Source of the DNA: Sphingopyxis sp. 2PD
Lineage (GTDB): Bacteria; Pseudomonadota; Alphaproteobacteria; Sphingomonadales; Sphingomonadaceae
Assembly (NCBI RefSeq): GCF_005503695.1
Contig: NZ_SCMU01000011.1
Span: forward strand, 20,982 to 84,981
Direction of reading: 5' to 3'
Length of the DNA stretch: 64,000 nucleotides
The notes beneath the pieces are model-generated. The model saw only the letters and a list, made by a program, of their open reading frames with translations. It was not told the DNA's origin and did no database searches. Position 1 is the stretch's first letter. The number at the start of each line of letters is the position of its first letter. Positions 57,429-64,000 of this stretch are shown piece by piece. Position numbers and translations under genes: made by a program.

Positions 57429-57962
57429 CTAATAGTCGATGGTAATCCGCACCCTGTCAGGGCTGACCCCGGCGGCGTGTGCGATCTGTTCGCGGCTGCG
57501 ATCGACCACCTCCTGAAATCCCCCGGGTGCCGCTTCGTCGAGCAGGTCGGCGGGCGGAACGTCCGATGTGGCGGCAATTTCTGGCGCTGGTTCTTCTGGC
57601 GCTGGTTCGAGCGGCGGGCCAATCGCGCCTTGCAGCTCTACGGCACTTTTCAGCTCCACCGCGCTCAGCGTCGCCGAAGACACCGGCCCTTCGAACTGGC
57701 AACCGAACAAGCGGCCGCTGGCCCAGATGACGACTGCGGTGATGTCGCCCGCGTGGGGTAGCTCGATTTCGATACGATCGCACGGCGCCAGCTTGATGTC
57801 GCTTTCGAACAAAAGGCCGGTTCCCGAGATATTGTGGATCTGCACTTCGATCCCGGTACCGTCGTGCTGCACCCCCTTGGCTAACAAGCTGAGCTTCCGG
57901 CGCACGTCCTGGCGCTGCTCGGCGCCGGATGCCGCTGGCAGGAAATGTCCGAAAACAGCCAT
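57429..57962 (-). CDS. PilZ domain protein
   Basis: The protein has 177 residues from ATG 57962. The PilZ pattern RQDVRRKLSL followed by HNISGTGLLFES (N-x-S-x-x-G) and a C-terminal strand VIWASGRLFGCQFE gives the cyclic di-GMP-binding residues. A Pro/Glu-rich linker (EPAPEEPAPEIAA) and a charged tail follow. It may be a receptor for cyclic di-GMP made by cyclases such as the one at 4952-5596. Confidence 0.85.
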   Translation of the reverse strand: MAVFGHFLPAASGAEQRQDVRRKLSLLAKGVQHDGTGIEVQIHNISGTGLLFESDIKLAPCDRIEIELPHAGDITAVVIWASGRLFGCQFEGPVSSATLSAVELKSAVELQGAIGPPLEPAPEEPAPEIAATSDVPPADLLDEAAPGGFQEVVDRSREQIAHAAGVSPDRVRITIDY

Positions 57963-58070
57963 GGGCTGTTGTTGGAGTCGGGGCGTTAATAGAAGGTTAG
58001 CGCGGGCCGCGAAAGATGATGCGGGTGAGCGGGGTGCTGAGGGGGGCGACCAGCTGCGGACATAAACTTT

Positions 58071-58162
58071 CGTCATCCCGGACTTGATCCGGGATCCATA
58101 CGTCCTCTGAGTGACGGGCGGTGCAACGCTCCATAGACCCCGGATCAAGTCCGGGGTGACGA
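58071..58162. repeat. REP-like inverted repeat, family A
   Basis: CGTCATCCCGGACTTGATCC and its mirror GGATCAAGTCCGGGGTGACG, between the PilZ gene and cydB. The two arms differ slightly from the copy at 329-399. Confidence 0.8.
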
Positions 58163-58199
58163 AGAAATGAAGGCAGCTCCCACCCCCAACTATCGCCCG

Positions 58200-59207
58200 T
58201 CACTCATAACTCAAATGCGTCGCCTTCCCCCGGAAAATCCAGTGCGACAGGATCGAATATCCCAAAATCACCGGCAGCACGAACAACGCGCCGATCAGGA
58301 TGATGCTCAGCGCCTCGGGGCTCGCCGCCGCCTGCCAGATGTCGAGCCGGTCGGCGATCAGATAGGGGTAGAAGCTGTACGCGATGCCGACGAAGCCCAG
58401 CGCAAAGAGGATGCCCGCTACCGCCAGCGGCACCCACGACAGCTCGTCCTTCGCGCGCAAAGGGCGGCGCAGGAAGATCGCGAGGCCGATGAAAAGCGTC
58501 GCCGACGCGATCGGGATCGGCAACAGCGCGATAATCTCGGGCAGGCGGAACCAGCGGTCGAAGATGCGTTCCGACAAGAGCGGCGTCGCGATCGAGATGA
58601 TCGCCATCGCCAGCGCGGTCGCCCACAGGCTGATTTCGGCCCAGCGTACCGCGCGCTTCTGCAAATCGCCCTCGACCTTGTAGATCAGCCAGCAGGCGCC
58701 GACGAACACATAACCCGCGACCAGCCCGAGCGCGGCGAGCAGGCAGAACAGCACCGCGGCCAGGCTCTGGTCGAACCCCAGCACATAGGCGCCCAGCATA
58801 TAGCCCTGGCACAGCGCGGTGAGCAAAGAGCCCGCGAAAAAGGCATTGTCCCAGTGCGGCTTGTGCGCGGGCGGCGCCTTGGCGCGAAATTCGAAACTGA
58901 CGCCGCGCAGGATCAGCGCGACCAGCATCAGCACGACCGGCAGGTAAAGCTGGGTCAGGATCAATCCATGCGCGATCGGAAAGGCGACCAGCAGCAACCC
59001 GATGCCCAGCACCAGCCACGTCTCGTTGCCGTCCCAGAACGGCCCGATCGACGCGACCATCAAATCGCGGTTTTCGTCCTTCTCCAGCCGCGTTAGCATC
59101 CCGACGCCAAGGTCATAGCCGTCGAGGATGACGTAGAGCAGGATCGACAGCCCCATCAGCCCGGCAAAGATCACCGGCAGCCACCAGGGATCGATGAACG
59201 GGGTCAT
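58200..59207 (-). CDS. cydB: Cytochrome bd-type ubiquinol oxidase subunit II
   Basis: The protein has 335 residues with eight membrane helices. It starts at ATG 59207 and opens PWWLPVIFAGLMGLSILLYVILDGYDLGVGML, then FWDGNETWLVLG, the subunit II hallmark. It supports subunit I in reducing oxygen to water with quinol, without proton pumping. The ATG overlaps the cydA stop as ATGA, so both are translated together. Confidence 0.93.
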   Translation of the reverse strand: MTPFIDPWWLPVIFAGLMGLSILLYVILDGYDLGVGMLTRLEKDENRDLMVASIGPFWDGNETWLVLGIGLLLVAFPIAHGLILTQLYLPVVLMLVALILRGVSFEFRAKAPPAHKPHWDNAFFAGSLLTALCQGYMLGAYVLGFDQSLAAVLFCLLAALGLVAGYVFVGACWLIYKVEGDLQKRAVRWAEISLWATALAMAIISIATPLLSERIFDRWFRLPEIIALLPIPIASATLFIGLAIFLRRPLRAKDELSWVPLAVAGILFALGFVGIAYSFYPYLIADRLDIWQAAASPEALSIILIGALFVLPVILGYSILSHWIFRGKATHLSYE

Positions 59208-60589
59208 GCCGGCTCTTCCTGCGGCGCGGCGGGGCCGGGGGCGACGGCGGGCACCGGGAACATCGGCTTGCCCGCCGGCGCCGCCTTGCCCAGCCGCGCG
59301 AGGCGATACAGCACCGCGATGTAAGCGGTCAGCAGCGCCGCATAGACGGCGAGATACAGCGTCAGCGAGCTTGCCACCATCGCGCTGCCGACCGGGCCGA
59401 CCGCGTCGGCGGTCCTGAGCACGCCGGTGACCAGCCACGGCTGGCGCCCGATTTCGGTGACATACCAGCCCGCGAGCGTCGCGACCCAGCCGCTGAACGT
59501 CATTGCGACCAGCGCATAGGCGAGCCAGCGCGGCATCGCATCGACCCCGCGGCGGCGGATCGTCCACGCTGCGAACCACGACAGCGCGAGCATCGCGACC
59601 CCGATGCCGACCATGATCCGGAAACCCCAGAACAGGGGGGCGACCGGCGGGTGATCGCCTCGGTAATCGTTGAGACCAGGAACGACGCCCGCGGCCTCAT
59701 GTTTCAGGATCAGGCTGGCGCCCGAGGGAATGGCCACTTCCAGATGATTGGTGCGCGCTTCTTCGTCGGGGATCGCGAACAGCACCAGCGGCACATGGCT
59801 GCGCGTGTCCCAATTGGCCTCCATCGCCGCGACCTTCTGCGGCTGGTGCTCCAGTGTGTTCAGCCCGTGCATGTCGCCGACGAAAATCTGCACCGGGATC
59901 AGCAGCGCCGCAGCATAGACTGCGGCCTTCAGGGTGCGTCGCACGCCCTCGCCGCCGCCATCCTTCAGCCAGCGCCACGCCGACATCCCCGCGATCAAAA
60001 ACGCGACAGTCAGTGCCGAGGCGATCAGCATATGGGTCAACCGGTACGGCATCGACGGGTTGAAAATGATCGCCCACCAGTCGGTGGCATGGACGACGCC
60101 ATCGCGGATATCGTAACCCGCCGGCGTCTGCATCCAGCTGTTGAGCACGATGATCCAGAACGCCGACAGCGTCGTGCCGGCGGCGACCAGAAAGGTCGCG
60201 AGCGTGTGAACCCAGTTCGGCACCCGGCTGAACCCGAACAGCATGATGCCCAAGAACACCGCCTCAAGGAAGAAAGCGGTCAGCACTTCATAAGCGAGCA
60301 GCGGCCCCGCGATATTGCCGACCTTTTCCATATAGCCCGGCCAGTTGGTGCCGAACTGGAAACTCATCGTGATCCCCGATACGACGCCCATCGCAAAGCT
60401 CAGCGCAAAGACCTTCACCCACAGGCGATAGGCGTCCATCCACGCGCCGTCTTTGGTGCGGTTATAGGCGAGCTTGAAGCCGAGCAGCGCCCAACCGAGC
60501 GCGATGGTGACCGCCGGGAACAAGATGTGAAAGCTGATGTTCGCGGCAAACTGGATGCGCGCGAGGATCAACGGGTCAAGCGCGTCCAT
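59204..60589 (-). CDS. cydA: Cytochrome bd-type ubiquinol oxidase subunit I (CioA type)
   Basis: The protein has 461 residues. ARIQFAANISFHILFP contains the heme-b595 His21; FQFGTNWPGYMEKVGNIAGPLLAYE and DMHGLNTLEHQPQKVAAMEANWDT are the CydA/CioA motifs. The length is shorter than E. coli CydA and matches the cyanide-insensitive (short Q-loop) branch. It starts within the C-terminal end of the GbsR-type regulator gene on the same strand. Confidence 0.93.
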   Translation of the reverse strand: MDALDPLILARIQFAANISFHILFPAVTIALGWALLGFKLAYNRTKDGAWMDAYRLWVKVFALSFAMGVVSGITMSFQFGTNWPGYMEKVGNIAGPLLAYEVLTAFFLEAVFLGIMLFGFSRVPNWVHTLATFLVAAGTTLSAFWIIVLNSWMQTPAGYDIRDGVVHATDWWAIIFNPSMPYRLTHMLIASALTVAFLIAGMSAWRWLKDGGGEGVRRTLKAAVYAAALLIPVQIFVGDMHGLNTLEHQPQKVAAMEANWDTRSHVPLVLFAIPDEEARTNHLEVAIPSGASLILKHEAAGVVPGLNDYRGDHPPVAPLFWGFRIMVGIGVAMLALSWFAAWTIRRRGVDAMPRWLAYALVAMTFSGWVATLAGWYVTEIGRQPWLVTGVLRTADAVGPVGSAMVASSLTLYLAVYAALLTAYIAVLYRLARLGKAAPAGKPMFPVPAVAPGPAAPQEEPA

Positions 60590-61238
60590 TGTCGGCCTCC
60601 GAACTCAAAGCTCCGTTCGTGTCGAGCGAAGTCGAGACACCTTTCCCCCGCCCCAGCATGCGATCCTTGAACTCGAGCGCCTTCACCACCCGCTCGCCGA
60701 GCCGCAGCAGCTGGAGCAGCCGCTCATTGTCGAGCCGCCGCATCTCGGCGTACCAGTCGGTCAAGAGCTCGATCTGCTCGTGCATCGCCGCCATCCGCTC
60801 CTGCGCAAAGCGGTCGGCAGGATCGACGGCAGGTTCCATCATCAGCGCGCGGAGCGTCGTCAGCGTCGGGTCGATCTCGCGCTTCTTGCGCTCCTCGACC
60901 AAAGTGCGGAAGATCGCCCACACGTCGCGCGGCGTCTCGTAATAGTCGCGGCGGTCGCCGGGGACGTGGCGGAGCTGGACGAGGTTCCAGCTCGCCAGTT
61001 CCTTCAGCCCCATCGACACGCTGCCGCGCGACAGGCTCAGCGCCTCGCTGATCTCCTCGGCATGGCGCGGCGCGTCGGCCAGGAACAGCATCGCGTAAAT
61101 CTGGCCGACCGTCCGGTTGATCCCCCAGCGGCTTCCCATCTCGCCGAAATGCAGGACAAAGGCCTGCGCAAGCGGGGAGAGCCGGAACGGCGGGGACGGG
61201 GAGGCCGCTGGAGAATCGGGGGCGGGAGACAAATCCAT
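60576..61238 (-). CDS. GbsR/MarR family transcriptional regulator
   Basis: The protein has 220 residues from ATG 61238. The GbsR pattern is GEMGSRWGINRTVGQIYAMLFLADAPRHAEEIS, LSLSRGSVSMGLKELASWNLV and GDRRDYYETPRDVW. The C-terminal tail GVSTSLDTNG is encoded by half a family F repeat (60614-60641), which should be an addition to the ancestral protein. The stop lies 14 bases inside cydA. A 24-bp palindrome precedes it. The natural reading is a repressor of its own oxidase operon. Confidence 0.88.
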   Translation of the reverse strand: MDLSPAPDSPAASPSPPFRLSPLAQAFVLHFGEMGSRWGINRTVGQIYAMLFLADAPRHAEEISEALSLSRGSVSMGLKELASWNLVQLRHVPGDRRDYYETPRDVWAIFRTLVEERKKREIDPTLTTLRALMMEPAVDPADRFAQERMAAMHEQIELLTDWYAEMRRLDNERLLQLLRLGERVVKALEFKDRMLGRGKGVSTSLDTNGALSSEADNGRA

Positions 61239-61264
61239 GTCCGCGCCATACGCTTCAATTTCTG

Positions 61265-61288
61265 AAGTTTCAATAATTATTGAAACTT
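61265..61288. promoter_or_regulatory. Perfect 24-bp palindromic operator, likely for the GbsR-type regulator
   Basis: AAGTTTCAATAA and its exact reverse complement, with centre AATT, lie 27 bases upstream of the regulator ATG. A weaker inverted motif (CTTCA...TGAAG, 61253-61267) overlaps its left side. TypA starts 140 bases away on the other strand, so it may also be affected. Confidence 0.75.
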
Positions 61289-61427
61289 GGCGCAGCCAAT
61301 TCGACGCTTCTTGGCACCTTCGACCACTTCGGCAATCATGTTGCGCCGCAGCACCCATTCTGTTAGGGGCGCGGCGTTTCGCGGCGCTCCGGGCGCTGCC
61401 CCCTCCCTATCCAAGGCCCGTTCCCGC

Positions 61428-63260
61428 ATGTCTCTGCGCAATATAGCCATTATCGCACATGTCGATCATGGAAAAACCACCCTCGTCGACCAGCTGTTCC
61501 GCCAGTCGGGTACCTTCCGCGACAACCAGCGTGTCGAGGAAAGGGCCATGGATTCCAATGACTTGGAAAAGGAGCGCGGGATCACGATTCTCGCCAAGTG
61601 CACCTCGGTCGAATGGGGTGAGGGCGCCGACCAGACGCGGATCAACATCGTCGACACCCCGGGCCACGCCGATTTCGGCGGCGAGGTCGAGCGCATCCTC
61701 TCCATGGTCGATGGCGTCATCCTGCTCGTCGACGCCGCCGAAGGTCCGATGCCGCAGACCAAGTTCGTCACCGGCAAGGCGCTGGCGCTCGGCCTGAAAC
61801 CGATCGTCGTCGTCAACAAGATCGACCGCAGCGACGCGCGCGCCGCCGAAGTGCTCGACGAAGTGTTCGAACTGTTCCTGACCCTGGAAGCCAATGACGA
61901 ACAGCTCGACTTCCCGATCCTCTACGCCTCGGGCCGCGGCGGCTATGCGTCGGAAAGCCCCGACGCGCGCGAAGGCGACCTGACCCCGCTGTTCGAAACG
62001 ATCGTCCGCCACGTCCCCGAACCGGGCCTCGACGAGAATGCCCCCTTCACCTTCCTCGCGACGCTGCTCGACCGCGACAATTTCATCGGCCGCATCCTGA
62101 CCGGCCGCGTCCAGTCGGGGACGGTCAAGGTCAACCAGCCGATCCACGCGCTCGACATGGACGGCAAGGTGATCGAAGCCGGCCGCGCGTCGAAGCTGCT
62201 CGCCTTCCGCGGGCTCGACCGGGTGCCGGTCGAGGAAGCCAAGGCGGGCGACATCGTCGCGATCGCCGGGCTGACCAACGCCACCGTCGCGAACACCATC
62301 GCCGACACCAGCGTCAGCGAACCGATCGCCGCGCAGCCGATCGACCCGCCGACGCTGTCGATGCGTTTTGCCGTGAACGATTCGCCGATGGCGGGGCGCG
62401 AGGGCAGCAAGGTCACGAGCCGCATGATCCGCGACCGCCTGTTCCGCGAAGCCGAAACCAACGTCGCGATCCGCATCACCGAAAGCGCCGACAAGGACAG
62501 TTTCGAAGTTGCGGGCCGCGGCGAGCTCCAGCTCGGCGTGCTCATCGAAACGATGCGCCGCGAAGGCTTCGAACTCGGCATCAGCCGCCCGCGCGTGCTG
62601 TATGGCGAGGACGAGGCCGGCAAGCGCACCGAACCTTATGAAACCGTCGTCATCGACGTCGACGACGAGCATAGCGGCACGGTCGTCGAGAAGATGCAGA
62701 TCCGCAAGGCCGACCTCACCGACATGCGCCCGTCGGGCGGCGGCAAGACGCGCATCACCTTCAGCGGCCCGTCGCGCGGCCTCATCGGCTATCACGGCGA
62801 ATTCCTGTCCGACACGCGCGGCACCGGGATCATGAACCGCCTGTTCGAGAAATACGGCCCGTACAAGGGCGTGATCGAGGGCCGCAAGAATGGCGTCCTG
62901 ATCTCGAACGGCAATGGCGAAGCGGTGGCCTATGCGCTCGGCCCTCTGGAAGAGCGCGGCATCCTGTTCGTCTCGCCCGGCGAGGCGCTCTATGAGGGCA
63001 TGATCATCGGCGAGAATGCCAAGCCCGAGGATCTCGAGGTCAACCCGATGAAGTCGAAACAGCTCACGAACTTCCGTTCGACGGGCAAGGACGACGCGAT
63101 CCGCCTGACCCCGCCGAAGCGCATGACGCTGGAACAGGCGATCGCGTACATCGACGACGACGAAATGGTCGAAGTGACCCCGAAGAACATCCGCATCCGC
63201 AAGGCGATCCTTGACCCGCACGAGCGGAAGAAGGCGAGCCGCAAGAAGGAAGCGGCGTAA
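61428..63260 (+). CDS. typA: Translational GTPase TypA/BipA
   Basis: The protein has 610 residues starting [19 protein letters not shown] (G1). G2 is RGITI, G3 DTPGH and G4 NKID. Domains II, III and V and the C-terminal BipA-specific region follow ([23 protein letters not shown]). TypA binds the ribosome and helps assembly and translation under stress, notably cold. ATG 61428 is chosen; earlier in-frame sequence is non-conserved. Confidence 0.96.
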   Translation: MSLRNIAIIAHVDHGKTTLVDQLFRQSGTFRDNQRVEERAMDSNDLEKERGITILAKCTSVEWGEGADQTRINIVDTPGHADFGGEVERILSMVDGVILLVDAAEGPMPQTKFVTGKALALGLKPIVVVNKIDRSDARAAEVLDEVFELFLTLEANDEQLDFPILYASGRGGYASESPDAREGDLTPLFETIVRHVPEPGLDENAPFTFLATLLDRDNFIGRILTGRVQSGTVKVNQPIHALDMDGKVIEAGRASKLLAFRGLDRVPVEEAKAGDIVAIAGLTNATVANTIADTSVSEPIAAQPIDPPTLSMRFAVNDSPMAGREGSKVTSRMIRDRLFREAETNVAIRITESADKDSFEVAGRGELQLGVLIETMRREGFELGISRPRVLYGEDEAGKRTEPYETVVIDVDDEHSGTVVEKMQIRKADLTDMRPSGGGKTRITFSGPSRGLIGYHGEFLSDTRGTGIMNRLFEKYGPYKGVIEGRKNGVLISNGNGEAVAYALGPLEERGILFVSPGEALYEGMIIGENAKPEDLEVNPMKSKQLTNFRSTGKDDAIRLTPPKRMTLEQAIAYIDDDEMVEVTPKNIRIRKAILDPHERKKASRKKEAA

Positions 63261-63269
63261 GATACGGAC

Positions 63270-63300
63270 CGGCGGCCTCAAAGGCCGCCGGTTTTGTTTT
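63270..63300 (+). terminator. Rho-independent terminator of typA
   Basis: CCGGCGGCC TCAAA GGCCGCCGG followed by TTTTGTTTT, nine bases after the typA stop. Confidence 0.85.
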
Positions 63301-63321
63301 GGGTGTTTCCTTCTCGGTTTT

Positions 63322-63425
63322 CGTCATGCTGAACTCGTTTCAGCATCCATGGCCCGCGCTCTCGTTCGGCGCCGCGTTACTGGATAGAGCAGGCCATGGA
63401 CCCTGAAACAAGTTCAGGGCGACGA
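63322..63425. repeat. REP-like inverted repeat, family I
   Basis: CGTCATGCTGAACTCGTTTC at the left and GAAACAAGTTCAGGGCGACG at the right, with inner CCATGG arms on both sides. Only one copy is seen in the window. Confidence 0.7.
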
Positions 63426-63460
63426 GATAAAAGGATGGGGCGTATGGCAGGAAGCACAGC

Positions 63461-64000
63461 ATGACCCGCCTGATCCTGTTCAACAAACCTTACGGCGTGC
63501 TGTCGCAATTCACCGACAAGGGGATGACTGCACCGGCCGACGGCCCGCGCGCGACCTTGTCCGACTATATCGACGTGCCCGGCGTCTATCCCGCCGGGCG
63601 GCTGGACCGCGACAGCGAAGGCCTGCTGATCCTGACCGACGACGGAGCGATGCAGGCGCGGATTTCGTCGCCGAAGCACAAGATGCCCAAAACCTATCTG
63701 GCGCAGGTCGAGGGCGAGCCCGATGAGGCCGCGCTGGCGGCGCTCGCCCGCGGCGTCACGCTGAACGACGGCCCGACGCGCCCCGCAAACGTCCGCCGCA
63801 TCGAGGTGCCAAAGCTGTGGGACCGCGACCCGCCGGTGCGATACCGCAAGAGCGTGCCCGATAGCTGGATCGAACTGACGATCACCGAAGGCCGCAACCG
63901 CCAGGTGCGGCGGATGACGGCGGCGGTGGGGTTCCCGACGCTGCGGCTGGTTAGGTGGCGGATCGGGGGGTGGGAGATTGGGGATTTGGCGGTGGGGGCG
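63461..64000 (+). CDS. rRNA pseudouridine synthase, RluE-like, 3' part missing
   Basis: The frame from ATG 63461 stays open to the window end (180 codons). It begins [34 protein letters not shown] is the catalytic loop with Asp, and [21 protein letters not shown] is the RsuA/RluB/E/F signature. It lacks an S4 domain at the N-terminus, which favours RluE over RsuA or RluB. It should convert a uridine of 23S rRNA to pseudouridine. AGGAAG precedes the ATG. Confidence 0.88.
   Translation, partial: MTRLILFNKPYGVLSQFTDKGMTAPADGPRATLSDYIDVPGVYPAGRLDRDSEGLLILTDDGAMQARISSPKHKMPKTYLAQVEGEPDEAALAALARGVTLNDGPTRPANVRRIEVPKLWDRDPPVRYRKSVPDSWIELTITEGRNRQVRRMTAAVGFPTLRLVRWRIGGWEIGDLAVGA

Overview
The window reads as chromosomal DNA of an alphaproteobacterium of the Sphingomonadaceae, with Sphingopyxis or a close relative the best guess. 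The reasons are very high GC with strong G/C third positions, many GTG/TTG starts and ATGA stop-start overlaps, sphingomonad-type gene sets (LptC/LptA, CioAB-type oxidase, DUF4402 proteins, TldD, TelA-flotillin cluster), and many short palindromic (REP-like) repeats between genes. The genus is an inference; no rRNA gene or other marker is present to fix it. There is no phage, no classical IS transposase and no CRISPR array.

Layout. 1-4744 (minus): a cut-off GDPD phosphodiesterase, ribF, an M19 dipeptidase, folA, purK and purE. 4952-7160 (plus): a diguanylate cyclase, a small unknown, a TMEM165-like membrane protein and Dps. 7192-10750: nested repeats, an RGG-rich double cold-shock protein, RNase D, lptC-lptA. 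10886-12700: an Atm1-type ABC exporter. 12761-14843: an arsenic operon arsR-arsI-arsC-aqpS with visible operators. 14904-20521: KefB/YbaL antiporter, recQ, phosphatase-like protein, sterol desaturase. 20696-23855: GMC oxidoreductase, an HxlR-like regulator divergent from a VOC protein. 23892-28525 (minus): a TonB receptor with an sRNA-like locus on each side, then amt and glnK under a clear sigma-54 promoter. 29131-36405 (minus): EEP nuclease, DUF2007, PNPOx, DUF924, two secreted unknowns, tldD, two DUF4402 proteins and a zinc-finger protein. 36551-39160: an orphan ABC ATPase and nadB. 39165-39645: a GxxExxY gene inside long inverted repeats. 39648-47280: GlsB, an M20 peptidase, a ferric-reductase-like protein, a PadR/HAAS pair, acyl-CoA dehydrogenase, a second M19 dipeptidase, DoxX and an adrenodoxin-reductase-type FNR. 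Then tRNA-Gln(CTG), an AraC/SDR divergent pair, an ECF sigma cluster, the minus-strand telA-xpaC-yqiJ-yqiK cluster, an SBF-like transporter, an MTAN-like nucleosidase and a PilZ protein. The end holds cioAB with a GbsR-type regulator and a perfect 24-bp operator, typA, and a cut-off RluE-like pseudouridine synthase.

How the parts work together. Most of the window is housekeeping metabolism and envelope maintenance. The regulated modules readable from DNA are the arsenic operon (two operator palindromes around a promoter), nitrogen uptake (sigma-54, GlnK-Amt), the terminal oxidase (GbsR-type regulator) and two small regulator-target pairs.

The least ordinary structure is a 481-bp unit at 39165-39645. 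It is an AT-richer GxxExxY gene with an intact PD-(D/E)XK-like nuclease signature, bracketed by near-perfect inverted repeats built from CACAAAG units and wedged between the stop codons of nadB and glsB. A gene-less hairpin of the same repeat sits at 44049-44131 and keeps the SD-ATG junction. This looks like an autonomous/solo pair of an uncharacterised small mobile or REP-like element.
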